Counted from the stretch's first letter, positions 48,850 to 58,859 are shown. The stretch: DNA of 64,000 nt from Pseudomonas marincola (GCF_900116605.1 NZ_FPBC01000006.1:186001-250000); one strand, 5' to 3'. Made by a program: numbers and translations. The notes: generated from the letters alone by a model not told the origin.

Positions 48850-49107
48850 AAGTGGTCGTCCTTCTTACTTAATTCTTTAAGGGTCTGCCCCGGCCTTCGG
48901 GACGTAGACCAATACAGCGCACCAACGTTGGCGCGCAATTTATTACCCAGCGCAATGTCGAAACTGATTAACGAATTACAGAGTAGATTCAAAATCGCCA
49001 GCAAGCCATTGAGTCATATCAACAACCTCATCGTGCGGTGCATCCAAAACAGCTAAAATCTACTCAGCTTGGTGCTTAGCACGCCGCTCACCGATACAGA
49101 GTAATAG

Positions 49108-49620
49108 ATGAAGATTCACCGACTTGCCCCCGCAGAAGCTGGCCGCTATCGCGCATTGATGCTTGAAGCCTATCGCGCGCACCCGCAGTCATTCACCACC
49201 ACGGCAACTGAGCGCGAGCCTTTACCGCTGAGCTGGTGGCAGGCGCGCGTGAGCGATGCAGAGGATGCGACAACCCAGGTCTATGGCATTTTCGATGCTC
49301 AGGGCGAGCTTCACGGCGTTGTTGGGCTTTCGCGCAAAAAACAATTGAAGACCCGGCACAAGGTCACGCTATTCGGGCTTTATGTTGTACCTCCATTTCG
49401 CAAACAGGGTTTCGCGCGCCAGTTGGTTGAACACGCGCTGAGTGAAGCACGATTGATCAACCACGCACGGCTGATACAACTCAGCGTCAGCGAAACCAAC
49501 ACGGCCGCTGTTGCGCTGTATCAACACTATGGATTTGAACAATATGCCCGGGAGCCGTTTGCGATTGCACTTGAGGGTGAATATTTAACCAAACTGCACA
49601 TGTGGCGCATGCTCGACTGA
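49108..49620 (+). CDS. GNAT family N-acetyltransferase
   Basis: A 170-residue GNAT fold. The acetyl-CoA loop is VVPPFRKQGFARQLVEHAL (motif A, Q-G-F-A-R), followed by QLSVSETNTAAVALYQHYGF (motif B), which ends the domain. The acceptor substrate is unknown. It converges on the nirV-like gene with a 16-bp gap. Confidence 0.88.
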   Translation: MKIHRLAPAEAGRYRALMLEAYRAHPQSFTTTATEREPLPLSWWQARVSDAEDATTQVYGIFDAQGELHGVVGLSRKKQLKTRHKVTLFGLYVVPPFRKQGFARQLVEHALSEARLINHARLIQLSVSETNTAAVALYQHYGFEQYAREPFAIALEGEYLTKLHMWRMLD

Positions 49621-49636
49621 GTGCCGCCACAGGTTC

Positions 49637-50410
49637 TCAAGGCGCCTCGAGCGCGCTGTAAACCAGGCGGAAACCGACATTGGCAGGCGGCTGACCACCC
49701 CCGCACCCGGTATTGCCCGGCGAGCGCAATTGCTCAGAGAGCCCAACCTCGCGCTCGCCCATTGCCACCCGCCCATTCATGCAGCCAAACACCTCTATGG
49801 GCAACCCCGGCTGCGGGTAATAGCAGGCTGCGACCCATTCCCAGACATTGCCCTTGATGTCATAGATTCCCAGCGAGTTGGCACCAAATGCTGTGACTGC
49901 ACGGGTTTTGCGCTCTACCGGCAAGGCGGTCAGATCATAATCTGCCGCCCACGCCATACGGGGGTCAGTAAAAAGCGGTTTGCGTTTCATCGCCGCCTGC
50001 TCTGCCGCCAACACCAGCCATTCCTCTTTGGTCGGTACGCGCAGCGGCAGACCTTGACGCGCTGCAGACCACCGAATAAACACCCTTACATCCGCCCAAC
50101 TCATATTGACCATCGGGCTGGAACCTCTCTGCCCTTCTGACAGCAAGGGGCAAACCTGCGCTTGCTCGCAGATCCGCCACTGATCCACAGTCACCTCAGT
50201 GGCGCCGACCATCAACGTTTCACCCGATGGTTGCTGCACGGCAATGAACGGCGGCAGTTCACCGACACTGCCGCCCTCCTCACCGTTGGACATATACAGG
50301 TTTCCAGCCAGCAACAACGCCAAAACCAGCATCAGGCCCCAGCAGATCACCAGGGCCAGTTTTTGGTCGTCAAGCAGGCGCCGCAAACTATCAGGGTTGC
50401 CTTTACTCAC
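49637..50410 (-). CDS. NirV-like SUMF1/FGE-sulfatase fold protein, membrane-anchored
   Basis: GTG start at 50410, overlapping the nirK end by 8 bp; 257 residues. One N-terminal span ([20 protein letters not shown]) anchors a periplasmic SUMF1-type domain: [46 protein letters not shown] and VGFRLV in the usual order. The two active-site cysteines of true formylglycine-generating enzymes are not seen in the expected C-terminal segment. NirV proteins are encoded after copper nitrite reductase in many denitrifiers, and their role is unsettled. Coupling to nirK supports that call. Confidence 0.85.
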   Translation of the reverse strand: MSKGNPDSLRRLLDDQKLALVICWGLMLVLALLLAGNLYMSNGEEGGSVGELPPFIAVQQPSGETLMVGATEVTVDQWRICEQAQVCPLLSEGQRGSSPMVNMSWADVRVFIRWSAARQGLPLRVPTKEEWLVLAAEQAAMKRKPLFTDPRMAWAADYDLTALPVERKTRAVTAFGANSLGIYDIKGNVWEWVAACYYPQPGLPIEVFGCMNGRVAMGEREVGLSEQLRSPGNTGCGGGQPPANVGFRLVYSALEAP

Positions 50411-51923
50411 TCACAGGACCCTGACTGACCTTCTTCAGCAAATCATCGTCCCACTTACCCTTTACAACCACGTGCGCCGCCGCGCCAAACTCAACAGCCT
50501 CGATCAGGTTGTGATTCAGGTAGGCATAAACGCCAGGCTGCTTGAAGCGATAGAGCATCGCGCCAACCGACCCTCCGCGCACAAACCAGGTTTGCACGTC
50601 CTTCAACGGCGGCGAAGCGAACGAGCCCGTTTCCCAGACATAATCACCATGGCCGCCAATCAGGTGCGGGCGCGTGTCCCGATTAGCCTGCATATGCAGA
50701 AACAGCACGTTTTCACCGACATTGGCCGTCATTGCGCCCTTGCCTGTCAGCGCGCCAACCCGGCCATTGAACACCACGTGAGTCGGCGTCAGCGTGCGCA
50801 TCGACTTGATCCAGTCAGTTAAATCCTCGCCCGGACGTGAATACTGCTTGTAGTCACCCTTGTCGTCGCGCGGCACATAAAAATCGTTCTCGCCGATGTA
50901 AAACGCCTTGTCGTAAACCAGCGGCTGGCCCTTGTCGTCTGTGAGACCTTCACGCGGCAGTACCAGAATCATCCCGGTCATGCCGTGTGTCACGTGATAG
51001 GGCGTCATCGAGCCTTCTGGCGCGCAGTGATAAAGGAAGCTGCCAGACTTGGTTGCCTTGAAGCGAATGGTCACCTGATTCCCGGGGCTGATCGTGGTGA
51101 TCGCAGCGCCGCCCAGAGCGCCGGTTACCGCATGCAGATCGATGTTGTGCACCAGCAAGTTGGTCGACGGGTTTTTCAGGGTCAACTCAACGTAATCACC
51201 CTGATGCACCACCATCGCCGGCGCCGGAATTGAGCCGTTGTAGGTCAGCGCCCATATTTCGGTACCATCGCCATCCAATACCCACTGCTTCTCTTCGACA
51301 GTCAGCTCAATCTCAACCACCTTGGGCTCGCCCGTGGCCTTCTGGCTATGCATTGGCAGCATCGGCGGTGCGACCAGCTTTTGGCGTACATGCTGGAGTT
51401 TGTCTACGGGGTCGGGACGGGCATCATGGTTAGGCATCAACTTGGCGTCGAAAGGCGTCTCGCCATGCGACATCAAAACTCCGTCGTCTTTGGCATCCGC
51501 CTCCGTTTGCGTGGCCAGATAGGCGATCACATCTTCACGGCGTTGTTTATCCGGAAAGGTCACGGGCATGTTCGAGGCAGCGTTGTTATCACCCAGATAA
51601 CTCTTGAGGAAAATGCTCGGGTCATCGAGCCACTCAAATAACAGGTCCGGTGTCCAGACCAGACCCTTCTCGCCCGCTTTGCTCAAATCGCCGCTGTAGC
51701 TGTAGCCGGGATAACTGCCGGCCTTGCGCCCGACGATGTTGTTAAGCACCGGTCCAAACGCATTCTGCGCACCCTCGCCTGCCTGATGACACGCCGAGCA
51801 TTCTTTGAACACGCGCTTGCCGTTTTCTACATCTGCGCCATGACTGCTCCCAGCGCACAACATACCGGCTACCACCAACACTGCAGCCAGGCGGCTGGAG
51901 ACATTACTTTTTTTATAAAACAT
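50403..51923 (-). CDS. nirK: Copper nitrite reductase with N-terminal cytochrome c domain
   Basis: The ATG at 51923 follows GAAGG and opens a signal peptide (cut after HGA); 506 residues. Residues ~30-140 are a class I cytochrome c: CSACH at 42-46, axial Met119 in SNMPVTFP. The NirK core follows: type 1 copper ligands His259, Cys300, His310 and Met315, type 2 copper ligands His264, His299 and His425, and catalytic Asp262 and His410. It reduces nitrite to NO in the periplasm, with the heme domain probably feeding electrons to type 1 copper. The heme-first fusion resembles the three-domain enzyme of Pseudoalteromonas haloplanktis. No Anr/Dnr box (TTGAT-N4-ATCAA) is visible upstream. Confidence 0.93.
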   Translation of the reverse strand: MFYKKSNVSSRLAAVLVVAGMLCAGSSHGADVENGKRVFKECSACHQAGEGAQNAFGPVLNNIVGRKAGSYPGYSYSGDLSKAGEKGLVWTPDLLFEWLDDPSIFLKSYLGDNNAASNMPVTFPDKQRREDVIAYLATQTEADAKDDGVLMSHGETPFDAKLMPNHDARPDPVDKLQHVRQKLVAPPMLPMHSQKATGEPKVVEIELTVEEKQWVLDGDGTEIWALTYNGSIPAPAMVVHQGDYVELTLKNPSTNLLVHNIDLHAVTGALGGAAITTISPGNQVTIRFKATKSGSFLYHCAPEGSMTPYHVTHGMTGMILVLPREGLTDDKGQPLVYDKAFYIGENDFYVPRDDKGDYKQYSRPGEDLTDWIKSMRTLTPTHVVFNGRVGALTGKGAMTANVGENVLFLHMQANRDTRPHLIGGHGDYVWETGSFASPPLKDVQTWFVRGGSVGAMLYRFKQPGVYAYLNHNLIEAVEFGAAAHVVVKGKWDDDLLKKVSQGPVSE

Positions 51924-52164
51924 AGATTCAACCTTCCCTGGATCGCCATCTGACGCTAATAGGTCATGCCTTCCCTGCATGAGTCCTGCAGAGCTGAGTT
52001 TAGCGACCTGACACAGGCGCGCAGCCAGACCAACGATCAGTGAACGCCGGGCTCGGAAATCATTCATCACACTGTGTTGGCCATCCAACCGGGCATCAGC
52101 CACAGTGACAACGCGTAAGGAAACGCCGCCCTTGTCTCTCGTCGAATCAGCAAAGGAACTTGCG

Positions 52165-53766
52165 ATGACACTAATGGACCCCCGCGCCAACGAATTGGCG
52201 ACCGCCAAGCTGTATAGCGCTACCGTAATCGGCCATACCAGCGCGACAACCGCGCGTATCTGGGCACGTCTTTACCAGCCAGGGAAATGGACATTGGTGC
52301 TATCGACGGCACCTTTCACCGGTGACCTGACCCGGCTCAATGAGCAGACTATCCAAGGCTTTCTCAAGGAATCAGGGATCAAGCCTGCATTTATCGGCGA
52401 GCATGACTTCGATTATTCAAGCAACCTCACCCACACCTTCGATGTGGACGGGCTCGAGCCATTCACGCGTTATTACTACGCATTGATGTGCGAAGACAAA
52501 AGCATCAGCCGTCGCACTGAGCTGGGTTACAGCCTTGATCGCTATTTCCGCACTCAAGCCGAGAATGCCCGCGAACTGGTGTTCGGTTTTTACAGCTGCC
52601 ACGACCCCATCAATGCCGATAACAGCGTCGGCGCCTGGCCGCATATGCTCGAACAGTTGTGTACCCACAGCGCCGACTTTGTCATCGGCGGCGGTGATCA
52701 GGTGTATGTCGATACTAATGCCAAGCAGGACTTCCCGGATATCTGGGTCTGGCTGAAAGACAATAAGGATGAGCTGCTGCAGACCTACCGCAAGGGCCGT
52801 GGTTATGACAAAGAAGGCATCTATCAATACCTGCTCAACCTCTACCGCTGGTTCTATCGGGTTTACTGGCAAGTCGCGCCACTGCAAGCGGTGTACCGGC
52901 AATTCCCGCAATACATGATGTGGGACGATCACGAAATCATGGATGGCTGGGGCTCATACACCGAAAAGGAAAGGCTCCACCGCCTCTCACGGTTATTCAA
53001 GGCGGATGACAAAAAGGTCGATGGCATGCTCATTGACCTGATGTGGCGCGCGGCGTGTCGGGCCTATTACGAATTTGAGCACAGCCACAACCCTCCCACC
53101 CCTTACGATGAGCAGAACCCGGACAATTGTCAGTGGGATTACTCATTCAGCCAGGGGCCCGCCGCGTTCTACGTGCTGGACATGCGCGGCCAGCACGATG
53201 TCGAGAAAGACCCCAAGCAAGACCCGTTCAAGATTCTCGGCCGTGCGCAAATGGACCGCTTCCTTCAATGGTTACCCGACCAGGCCGAACATCCCGCGTG
53301 CAAAGTTCTGTTTGTGGTTTCACCCGTTCCGATGCTGCACTGGGTCGATGCGCTGGTGAACTATGCTGATCTTGGCAGCATCAAGGACGACTTGATGGAT
53401 GAGTGGGATCACGACTCTAACTGGGCCGAGCGCGCGGTGATTCTTAATAACGTATTCGCCCAACTGGATAAGCACGGCAAGCTGCTGGTTTTTCTCAGCG
53501 GTGATGTGCATTGCGCCTCGGTTTATCAGCTGACTCACAACAAATACCTCAAGGCACGCGTCTACCAACTAACCTCCAGCGCAATCTCACGCAAGCCTGC
53601 GCCAGCGGCCAGCCTTATCGGCATCAGCTCTGGTGGCGCACTGAAAGGTTGCAAAGGCATTGTCAGCGAGCGCTTGTTCGCCCTCACCGGCCACAAGAAC
53701 TTTTCGCTGCTGCATGTCTTCGAAGATGCCAGCGGCACCCTGCAAACCGAGGCGCAGATCTGCTAG
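52165..53766 (+). CDS. PhoD-like metallophosphatase, cytoplasmic type
   Basis: The ATG at 52165 follows AAGGA; the frame is open from GTG 52105. The protein is 533 residues. An N-terminal beta-sandwich (TTARIWARL) precedes the phosphatase domain with metal boxes [34 protein letters not shown] and [10 protein letters not shown]. This is the PhoD-like arrangement, but no signal peptide or Tat motif is seen, so it likely works in the cytoplasm. The substrate is unknown. A HD-domain gene follows 77 bp downstream. Confidence 0.85.
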   Translation: MTLMDPRANELATAKLYSATVIGHTSATTARIWARLYQPGKWTLVLSTAPFTGDLTRLNEQTIQGFLKESGIKPAFIGEHDFDYSSNLTHTFDVDGLEPFTRYYYALMCEDKSISRRTELGYSLDRYFRTQAENARELVFGFYSCHDPINADNSVGAWPHMLEQLCTHSADFVIGGGDQVYVDTNAKQDFPDIWVWLKDNKDELLQTYRKGRGYDKEGIYQYLLNLYRWFYRVYWQVAPLQAVYRQFPQYMMWDDHEIMDGWGSYTEKERLHRLSRLFKADDKKVDGMLIDLMWRAACRAYYEFEHSHNPPTPYDEQNPDNCQWDYSFSQGPAAFYVLDMRGQHDVEKDPKQDPFKILGRAQMDRFLQWLPDQAEHPACKVLFVVSPVPMLHWVDALVNYADLGSIKDDLMDEWDHDSNWAERAVILNNVFAQLDKHGKLLVFLSGDVHCASVYQLTHNKYLKARVYQLTSSAISRKPAPAASLIGISSGGALKGCKGIVSERLFALTGHKNFSLLHVFEDASGTLQTEAQIC

Positions 53767-53843
53767 CCCGGCGAAAACGCGGGCGAAACCATCAACAAAC
53801 GTATCCGTTTCAAATAACCCGCACCGGGAGGCGTCAGGACATC

Positions 53844-54383
53844 GTGCAGATCATTGAAGAGTTCCCACAATTGGAAGCGATACTGGCTGACTGGAAAAGC
53901 ATCATTGGCAAGGACTACAACGGCTACCGCCATCACCTGTACCGCATGATCAACATCTGCTTCGCCCTGCATCCCTGCGATGAGGAGCAGCAACGCAAGG
54001 TATTCATCGCCGCCGCGTTCCATGATATCGGCATATGGACCGATCACACCGTCGACTACATTCCACCGTCAATCCCGCCGGCTTTGCATTACCTGCAAGA
54101 GCATGGGCTGCAAGCGTGGGCTGAGGAAATCAGCCTGATGATCAGCGAGCACCATAAAGTGCGCGCCTACACCGATCCGCGCTACCCGCTGGTGGAGCAG
54201 TTTCGACAGGCTGATCTGGTCGATTTCTCACTCGGTGCGGTGCGCTTCGGGCTTGATAAACACTTTATCAGCGAACTGAAACGACGCATCCCCAACGCGG
54301 GCTTTCACAAGAACTTGGCGCAACTGGGCGGGAAATGGTTCCTCAAGCACCCGCTCAATCCACTGCCGATGATGAAGTGGTAG
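53844..54383 (+). CDS. HD-domain phosphohydrolase-like protein
   Basis: The start is most likely the GTG at 53844, after CAGGA, giving 179 residues; the open frame before it is a shadow of the phosphatase gene. The HD fold is shown by YRHHLYRMINI, FIAAAFHDIGIW (His-Asp pair), ISEHHKVRAY and FRQADLVDFSLG. Such enzymes cleave nucleotides or phosphate esters; the substrate is unknown. It is likely co-transcribed with the PhoD-like gene, so both may act on phosphate compounds. Confidence 0.78.
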   Translation: MQIIEEFPQLEAILADWKSIIGKDYNGYRHHLYRMINICFALHPCDEEQQRKVFIAAAFHDIGIWTDHTVDYIPPSIPPALHYLQEHGLQAWAEEISLMISEHHKVRAYTDPRYPLVEQFRQADLVDFSLGAVRFGLDKHFISELKRRIPNAGFHKNLAQLGGKWFLKHPLNPLPMMKW

Positions 54384-54400
54384 CGGCTGTTTCGCCGCAC

Positions 54401-55330
54401 TCAGCCGAGTGCGGTATCAAGGAACATCATCACTGCAAAGCCGCCCATCAAGCCAAGCGTTGCTGAGGTCTGATGACCGTTGCGGTGGGTTTCCGGAATG
54501 ATTTCATGAGACACCACAAATATCATGGCGCCAGCCGCCAGCCCCAGACTCATCGGATAAGCCAGCGCATAACCGCTGGAAATCCCCACCCCGACCAGCG
54601 CCCCCAGTGGCTCCATCAAGCCGCTCGCAGCGGCAATCAGCGCCGCCGCCAACGCCGACAAGCCCGTGGTGCGCAGGGCCAGTGCTACTGCCAACCCTTC
54701 AGGAATGTCCTGAATCGAGATCGCGCTCGCCAGGGGAATACCTACACCCAAATCACCGCCGGAAAAACCAACGCCAATCGCCATGCCTTCCGGCAGGTTG
54801 TGCAAGGTAATCGCAAACACAAACAACCACACGCGGTTGATACGCTCGCAGTCCGGGCCACATGGGCCGGTACTCTCGTGTTCGTGCGGGGTGAAACGAT
54901 CCAGCCCGAGCATCAATACCGCACCCAGCGCCAGCCCCACGACTACCGTGCCAGCTGCGCCAAAACTGCTGCCGGTTATCGCTTTGGCCGCGTCAAGGCC
55001 CGGAACAATCAGTGAGAACGAACTGGCGGCGAGCATCATGCCCGCTGCAAAGCCAAGCATGGTGTCTTGGGTCCTACTGCTGATAGTGCCGAGCCCGATT
55101 GCCATCAACGCGCCAAATGCAGTCGCTGCAAATCCGGCGCCGCCACCGTACATGGCATAGCGCAGACGCTCGCTGATGCCGCCGTCGAACGCATTGACGA
55201 TACTTCCAGCCAACAACCAGACAATCGCCAATAACGCCACTGCAAGCCCGGCCGTTATCCACGGATTGGCCTGCGCCTGTGCCACCCATGCGGCTCTGAA
55301 ATTAGCGTATTGCTGCTGTGTGCTTTCCAT
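54401..55330 (-). CDS. ZIP family metal transporter
   Basis: The frame reaches 55525, but the ATG at 55330 (MESTQQQYANF) is preferred; 309 residues. About eight spans. The two metal-pathway helices are TLHNLPEGMAIGVGF and SIQDIPEGLAVALAL, as in ZIP carriers. A His/Cys-containing loop (HEHESTGPCGPDCE) lies between spans and may bind metal. It imports zinc or another divalent metal. It is divergent from the OsmC-like gene. Confidence 0.9.
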   Translation of the reverse strand: MESTQQQYANFRAAWVAQAQANPWITAGLAVALLAIVWLLAGSIVNAFDGGISERLRYAMYGGGAGFAATAFGALMAIGLGTISSRTQDTMLGFAAGMMLAASSFSLIVPGLDAAKAITGSSFGAAGTVVVGLALGAVLMLGLDRFTPHEHESTGPCGPDCERINRVWLFVFAITLHNLPEGMAIGVGFSGGDLGVGIPLASAISIQDIPEGLAVALALRTTGLSALAAALIAAASGLMEPLGALVGVGISSGYALAYPMSLGLAAGAMIFVVSHEIIPETHRNGHQTSATLGLMGGFAVMMFLDTALG

Positions 55331-55447
55331 ATGGCTCACTCGACGGTCAATGGCATTACTATTAACCGACTGATTATATGGATCAAGCCAACACTGCCTA
55401 TCGCCTTGATAGGCAGGTATTGATCCACTGAACACACGGGAGTGGCA

Positions 55448-55915
55448 ATGGCCAAACATACTGCGCAAATCGAATGGCACTGCGGCGATCAGCCGTTTCT
55501 GAGCAATCAATACAGCCGTGCGCATACCTGGACGTTTGATGGCGGGCTGAGCATGCCGGCTTCATCGTCTCCGCACGTGGTACCGCTGCCTTGGTCGGAT
55601 GCCAGCGCTGTTGACCCGGAAGAGGCGTTCGTCGCTGCCCTTTCCAGTTGCCACATGCTTTGGTTTCTGTCCGTTGCGCTGGAGAACGGCTTCGCGGTGG
55701 CCAGCTACAAGGATCAGGCCGAGGGCATGATGGGCAAAAATGAGCAGGGGCGTCTTGCCGTTACCCGCGTAACCTTGCGCCCGCATGTGCAATTCAGTGG
55801 GCCCAATCACCCTGACTCAACCAAACTTGAAGCCATGCATCACCAGTCCCATGAAAAATGCTTCATTGCCAACTCGGTCACTACCGCCATTACCTGTGAG
55901 CCGAGCATGAGCTGA
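55448..55915 (+). CDS. OsmC family protein
   Basis: The ATG at 55448 follows GGGAG, giving 155 residues. The two redox cysteines lie in LSSCHMLWFL and EKCFIANSV, the spacing of OsmC/Ohr peroxidases, which reduce organic hydroperoxides with lipoyl proteins or thiols. DPEEAFVAALSSCHM is the family motif. It is probably a cytoplasmic stress enzyme. It is monocistronic. Confidence 0.88.
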   Translation: MAKHTAQIEWHCGDQPFLSNQYSRAHTWTFDGGLSMPASSSPHVVPLPWSDASAVDPEEAFVAALSSCHMLWFLSVALENGFAVASYKDQAEGMMGKNEQGRLAVTRVTLRPHVQFSGPNHPDSTKLEAMHHQSHEKCFIANSVTTAITCEPSMS

Positions 55916-56009
55916 GTAAGCACCGATCCGCCAAGCACAAACTTTCAGCCATACTCAAGATTGGTTGAGTAAGCAGCTGCATGCCGGTTTACGGATTCAG
56001 GAGGTACAC

Positions 56010-56225
56010 ATGGATGATGAAGAACAACGCCCGCTGACACTCTGGGAAATGCTGCAGAGCATCATCGCCGCCGCATTTGGAGTGCAGAGCGGCAAAAACC
56101 GTTCGCGCGACTTCTCACGCGGCAAGCCCAGCCACTTCATTATTCTGGGCCTGCTGGCCACATTGGTATTTGTACTGGTGCTTTATGCGCTGGTACGCAC
56201 GGTGCTGTATTTCGCCGGGGTATAA
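56010..56225 (+). CDS. DUF2970 small membrane protein
   Basis: The ATG at 56010 follows a strong AGGAGG and gives 71 residues. LWEMLQSIIAAAFGVQSGKNRSRDF and GKPSHFI (shown in part) are the DUF2970 signature, and a single C-terminal span follows (LGLLATLVFVLVLYALV). The function is unknown. A terminator lies at 56262-56296. Confidence 0.78.
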   Translation: MDDEEQRPLTLWEMLQSIIAAAFGVQSGKNRSRDFSRGKPSHFIILGLLATLVFVLVLYALVRTVLYFAGV

Positions 56226-56261
56226 ATCACCTTGAAGGCTGGCACCTGCAATGCAGGCAAG

Positions 56262-56296
56262 AAAAAGCCGGAGCAATCAGCTGTCTCCGGCTTTTT
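56262..56296. terminator. Bidirectional terminator after the DUF2970 gene
   Basis: AAAAAGCCGGAG and CTCCGGCTTTTT flank an 11-base loop; it can serve the convergent small gene as well. Confidence 0.9.
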
Positions 56297-56308
56297 GTTT
56301 TCCCTGAA

Positions 56309-56422
56309 TTACTGGTGACTGACCCAGTAAACGGCAGTCAGGACGGCAATGACGATCAAGGCAAAAATCGCCGTGGCGTCTACCGCGCTGTCGTTGTTCT
56401 CGTGCTCAGTATGATCGGACAT
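56309..56422 (-). CDS. Small single-span membrane protein (37 aa)
   Basis: The ATG at 56422 (MSDHTEHENN) follows GGGGGT by 7 bases; ATG at 56428 is the alternative. After a short acidic, His-containing head, one membrane span (AIFALIVIAVLTAVYWV) ends in SHQ. It is too short for family assignment. Clean ribosome site, own terminator and lack of an overlapping gene make it likely real; the function is unknown. Confidence 0.55.
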   Translation of the reverse strand: MSDHTEHENNDSAVDATAIFALIVIAVLTAVYWVSHQ

Positions 56423-56702
56423 TGGCATACCCCCTGTTATTTTGATTGTCTGCGCCACACATCGAAAAATAAGGCTATGTACGCCCGCCAACTCGGCAAG
56501 CTATTAGCATTTAAGACCAGCCAAGGCGCTTCTACCACCGCGAAGGTTATGTTTTAGCGCGCTCTTAGCACATTAAGTTCTGTTGATATGCTTAAACTTC
56601 ACTTTTGCGCATAACCCTTAGCTGGTATCTTGCCTGCGCTCTCGCTTGAGGCGCGGCCGTGCGCGCAGATTTGCTGTAAGCAGCCTGATAACAGGACCTT
56701 TC

Positions 56703-58361
56703 ATGTACGTATATGACCAGTACGATCAAAACATCGTCGATGACCGCGTAAAGCAGTTTCGTGATCAAACTCGCCGTTATCTCGCAGGAGAACTCGGTGA
56801 AGCAGAATTTCGCCCTTTGCGCTTGCAAAACGGCCTCTACATCCAGCGCTTCGCGCCCATGCTGCGCATCGCTGTGCCTTATGGCCTGATGTCATCCACA
56901 CAAGTGCGGATGCTGGCCAAGATTGCCCGCGACTATGACAAGGGCTATGCCCACATCAGTACGCGCCAGAACGTCCAGTTCAACTGGCCGGACCTGGAAA
57001 ACGTGCCGCAGATTCTGGCCGAGTTGGCAACCGTGCAAATGCACGCGATCCAGACCAGCGGTAACTGCATCCGCAACACCACCACCGACCAGTTCGCCGG
57101 TGTTGCTAAAGATGAAGTCGTTGACCCGCGTCCGTGGTGCGAAATCATCCGTCAGTGGTCGACCTTCCACCCGGAATTCTCGCACCTGCCGCGTAAGTTC
57201 AAGATTGCCGTGAATGGCGCTGTCAGCGACCGCGCGGCCATCGAAGTCCACGACATTGGCCTTGAAGCCGTGAAGAACGCAGCCGGAGAGCTGGGCTTTC
57301 GCGTGTCGGTCGGTGGTGGCCTTGGCCGTACGCCCGTGGTTGGCAGCTTCATCAATGAATTCTTGCCGTGGCAGCACCTGATTACTTATCTCGATGCGAT
57401 CCTGCGCGTTTATAACCGCTATGGCCGCCGTGACAACAAGTACAAGGCGCGCATCAAGATTCTGGTCAAGGCGCTCACTCCAGAGGTTTTCTCTGAGCGT
57501 GTAAATGCCGAATGGGCCCACCTCAAGGATGGCCCGAGCACACTGACCGAAGCAGAAATTCAGCGCGTGGCCGCTCACTTCACCGACCCGGCCTACCGTG
57601 AACTGAATGATTTCAGCGGCGAGCTTGCCGAACTGGATGCACAGCACCCGGGCTTTGCCCGCTGGCGTCAGCGCAACACCTTCGCGCACAAGAAGCCGGG
57701 CTATGTGGCCGTTACCCTGTCGCTCAAACCTACCGGTGTAGCGCCTGGGGACGTGACCGACAAGCAGCTGGATGTGATTGCCGATCTGGCCGACCGCTAC
57801 AGCTTCAAAGAAGTGCGCAACAGCCATAACCAGAACATCATTCTGGCGGACGTTGAACAAAGCCGTCTGTTCGAATTGTGGGGCGAGCTGCGCGATAACG
57901 GTTTTGCAACGCCGAACATCGGCCTGCTGACCGACATCATCTGCTGCCCGGGTGGCGACTTCTGCTCGCTGGCCAACGCCAAGTCGTTGCCGATTGCCGA
58001 AGCCATCCAGCGTCGCTTCGACGACCTCGATTACCTGTTTGATATCGGCAATCTCGATCTCAACATTTCCGGCTGCATGAACGCCTGTGGTCACCACCAC
58101 GTTGGCCACATCGGCATCCTCGGCGTCGACAAGAAAGGTCAGGAGTTCTATCAGGTTTCACTCGGCGGCAGCGCCGGTCGTGACGCCAGCCTGGCGCAGA
58201 TTCTCGGCCCATCGTTTGCCCAGGAAGACATGGCCGACGTGATCGAAAAGATCATCAACGTCTATGTCGAGCAACGGAACGAAGAAGAAAGCTTCCTCGA
58301 CACCTATCGCCGTATTGGTGTCGACCTCTTCAAGGAGCGCGTTTATGCAGCGAATAATTAA
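56703..58361 (+). CDS. cysI: Sulfite reductase hemoprotein (CysI-type)
   Basis: The ATG at 56703 opens MYVYDQYDQNIV; 552 residues. Two ferredoxin-like repeats flank siroheme-binding segments (HISTRQNVQFNW, QTSGNCIRNTTTDQ). The four cluster cysteines lie in CCPGGDFCSLA (~414-421) and SGCMNACGHHH (~458-462). It reduces sulfite to sulfide for cysteine synthesis, though a nitrite-reducing paralogue cannot be excluded. The DUF934 gene overlaps its end by 17 bp, the usual arrangement in Pseudomonas. Confidence 0.93.
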   Translation: MYVYDQYDQNIVDDRVKQFRDQTRRYLAGELGEAEFRPLRLQNGLYIQRFAPMLRIAVPYGLMSSTQVRMLAKIARDYDKGYAHISTRQNVQFNWPDLENVPQILAELATVQMHAIQTSGNCIRNTTTDQFAGVAKDEVVDPRPWCEIIRQWSTFHPEFSHLPRKFKIAVNGAVSDRAAIEVHDIGLEAVKNAAGELGFRVSVGGGLGRTPVVGSFINEFLPWQHLITYLDAILRVYNRYGRRDNKYKARIKILVKALTPEVFSERVNAEWAHLKDGPSTLTEAEIQRVAAHFTDPAYRELNDFSGELAELDAQHPGFARWRQRNTFAHKKPGYVAVTLSLKPTGVAPGDVTDKQLDVIADLADRYSFKEVRNSHNQNIILADVEQSRLFELWGELRDNGFATPNIGLLTDIICCPGGDFCSLANAKSLPIAEAIQRRFDDLDYLFDIGNLDLNISGCMNACGHHHVGHIGILGVDKKGQEFYQVSLGGSAGRDASLAQILGPSFAQEDMADVIEKIINVYVEQRNEEESFLDTYRRIGVDLFKERVYAANN

Positions 58362-58842
58362 GAACGGCCAGCTGATTGATGAAACCTGGCATCTGCTGCC
58401 AAAAGACGCCGCGTTCGACAGCCTGCCAAACTGTGACGATATCATCGTGCCGCTGGGCCTTTGGGTGGATCACGGCCCGGCACTGAAAGCACGCGATGGC
58501 GGCTTGGGTGTGTGGCTGGATGCCGGCGATGAGATCGAAGAAATCGCCGATCAATTGGACAACTTTCAGGTTATTGCCCTGAACTTCCCGGCTTTCACCG
58601 ATGGCCGTCACTCCTCCACCGCCTACCTGCTGCGTCAGCGTTATGGCTACAAGGGTGAAGTACGGGCGATTGGCGATGTGCTGCGTGACCAGCTGTTCGC
58701 CATGCAGCGCTGCGGCTTTGATGCCTTCGCACTGCGTGAGGATCAGGACGCCGAAAGCGCTCTGCTGGCCTTCAGCGAGTTCTCCGAGGTGTATCAGGCC
58801 AGTAGCGACCAGACGTTGCCACTGTTCCGCCGCCGCGGTTAA
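58345..58842 (+). CDS. DUF934 family protein, coupled to sulfite reductase
   Basis: The ATG at 58345 follows AAGGAG by 7 bases inside the end of cysI; 165 residues. Segments PLGLWVDH, NFPAFTDGRHSSTAYLLRQRYG and GDVLRDQLFAMQRCGFDAF match DUF934. The family is found next to cysI in many proteobacteria and its role is not settled; help with assembly or electron supply to the reductase is inferred from context. The terminator follows directly. Confidence 0.88.
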   Translation: MQRIIKNGQLIDETWHLLPKDAAFDSLPNCDDIIVPLGLWVDHGPALKARDGGLGVWLDAGDEIEEIADQLDNFQVIALNFPAFTDGRHSSTAYLLRQRYGYKGEVRAIGDVLRDQLFAMQRCGFDAFALREDQDAESALLAFSEFSEVYQASSDQTLPLFRRRG

Positions 58843-58859
58843 GCACTACCCGAAGCAAC

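Noticed and set aside
49637-50410. NirV-like protein as the maturase for the sulfatase at 21.2 kb
   Set aside because: The expected FGE cysteine pair is not visible, the gene is coupled to nirK and it lies 27 kb away.
53511-53843. N-terminal extension of the HD-domain protein
   Set aside because: It overlaps the end of the PhoD-like gene in another frame and has no domain content.
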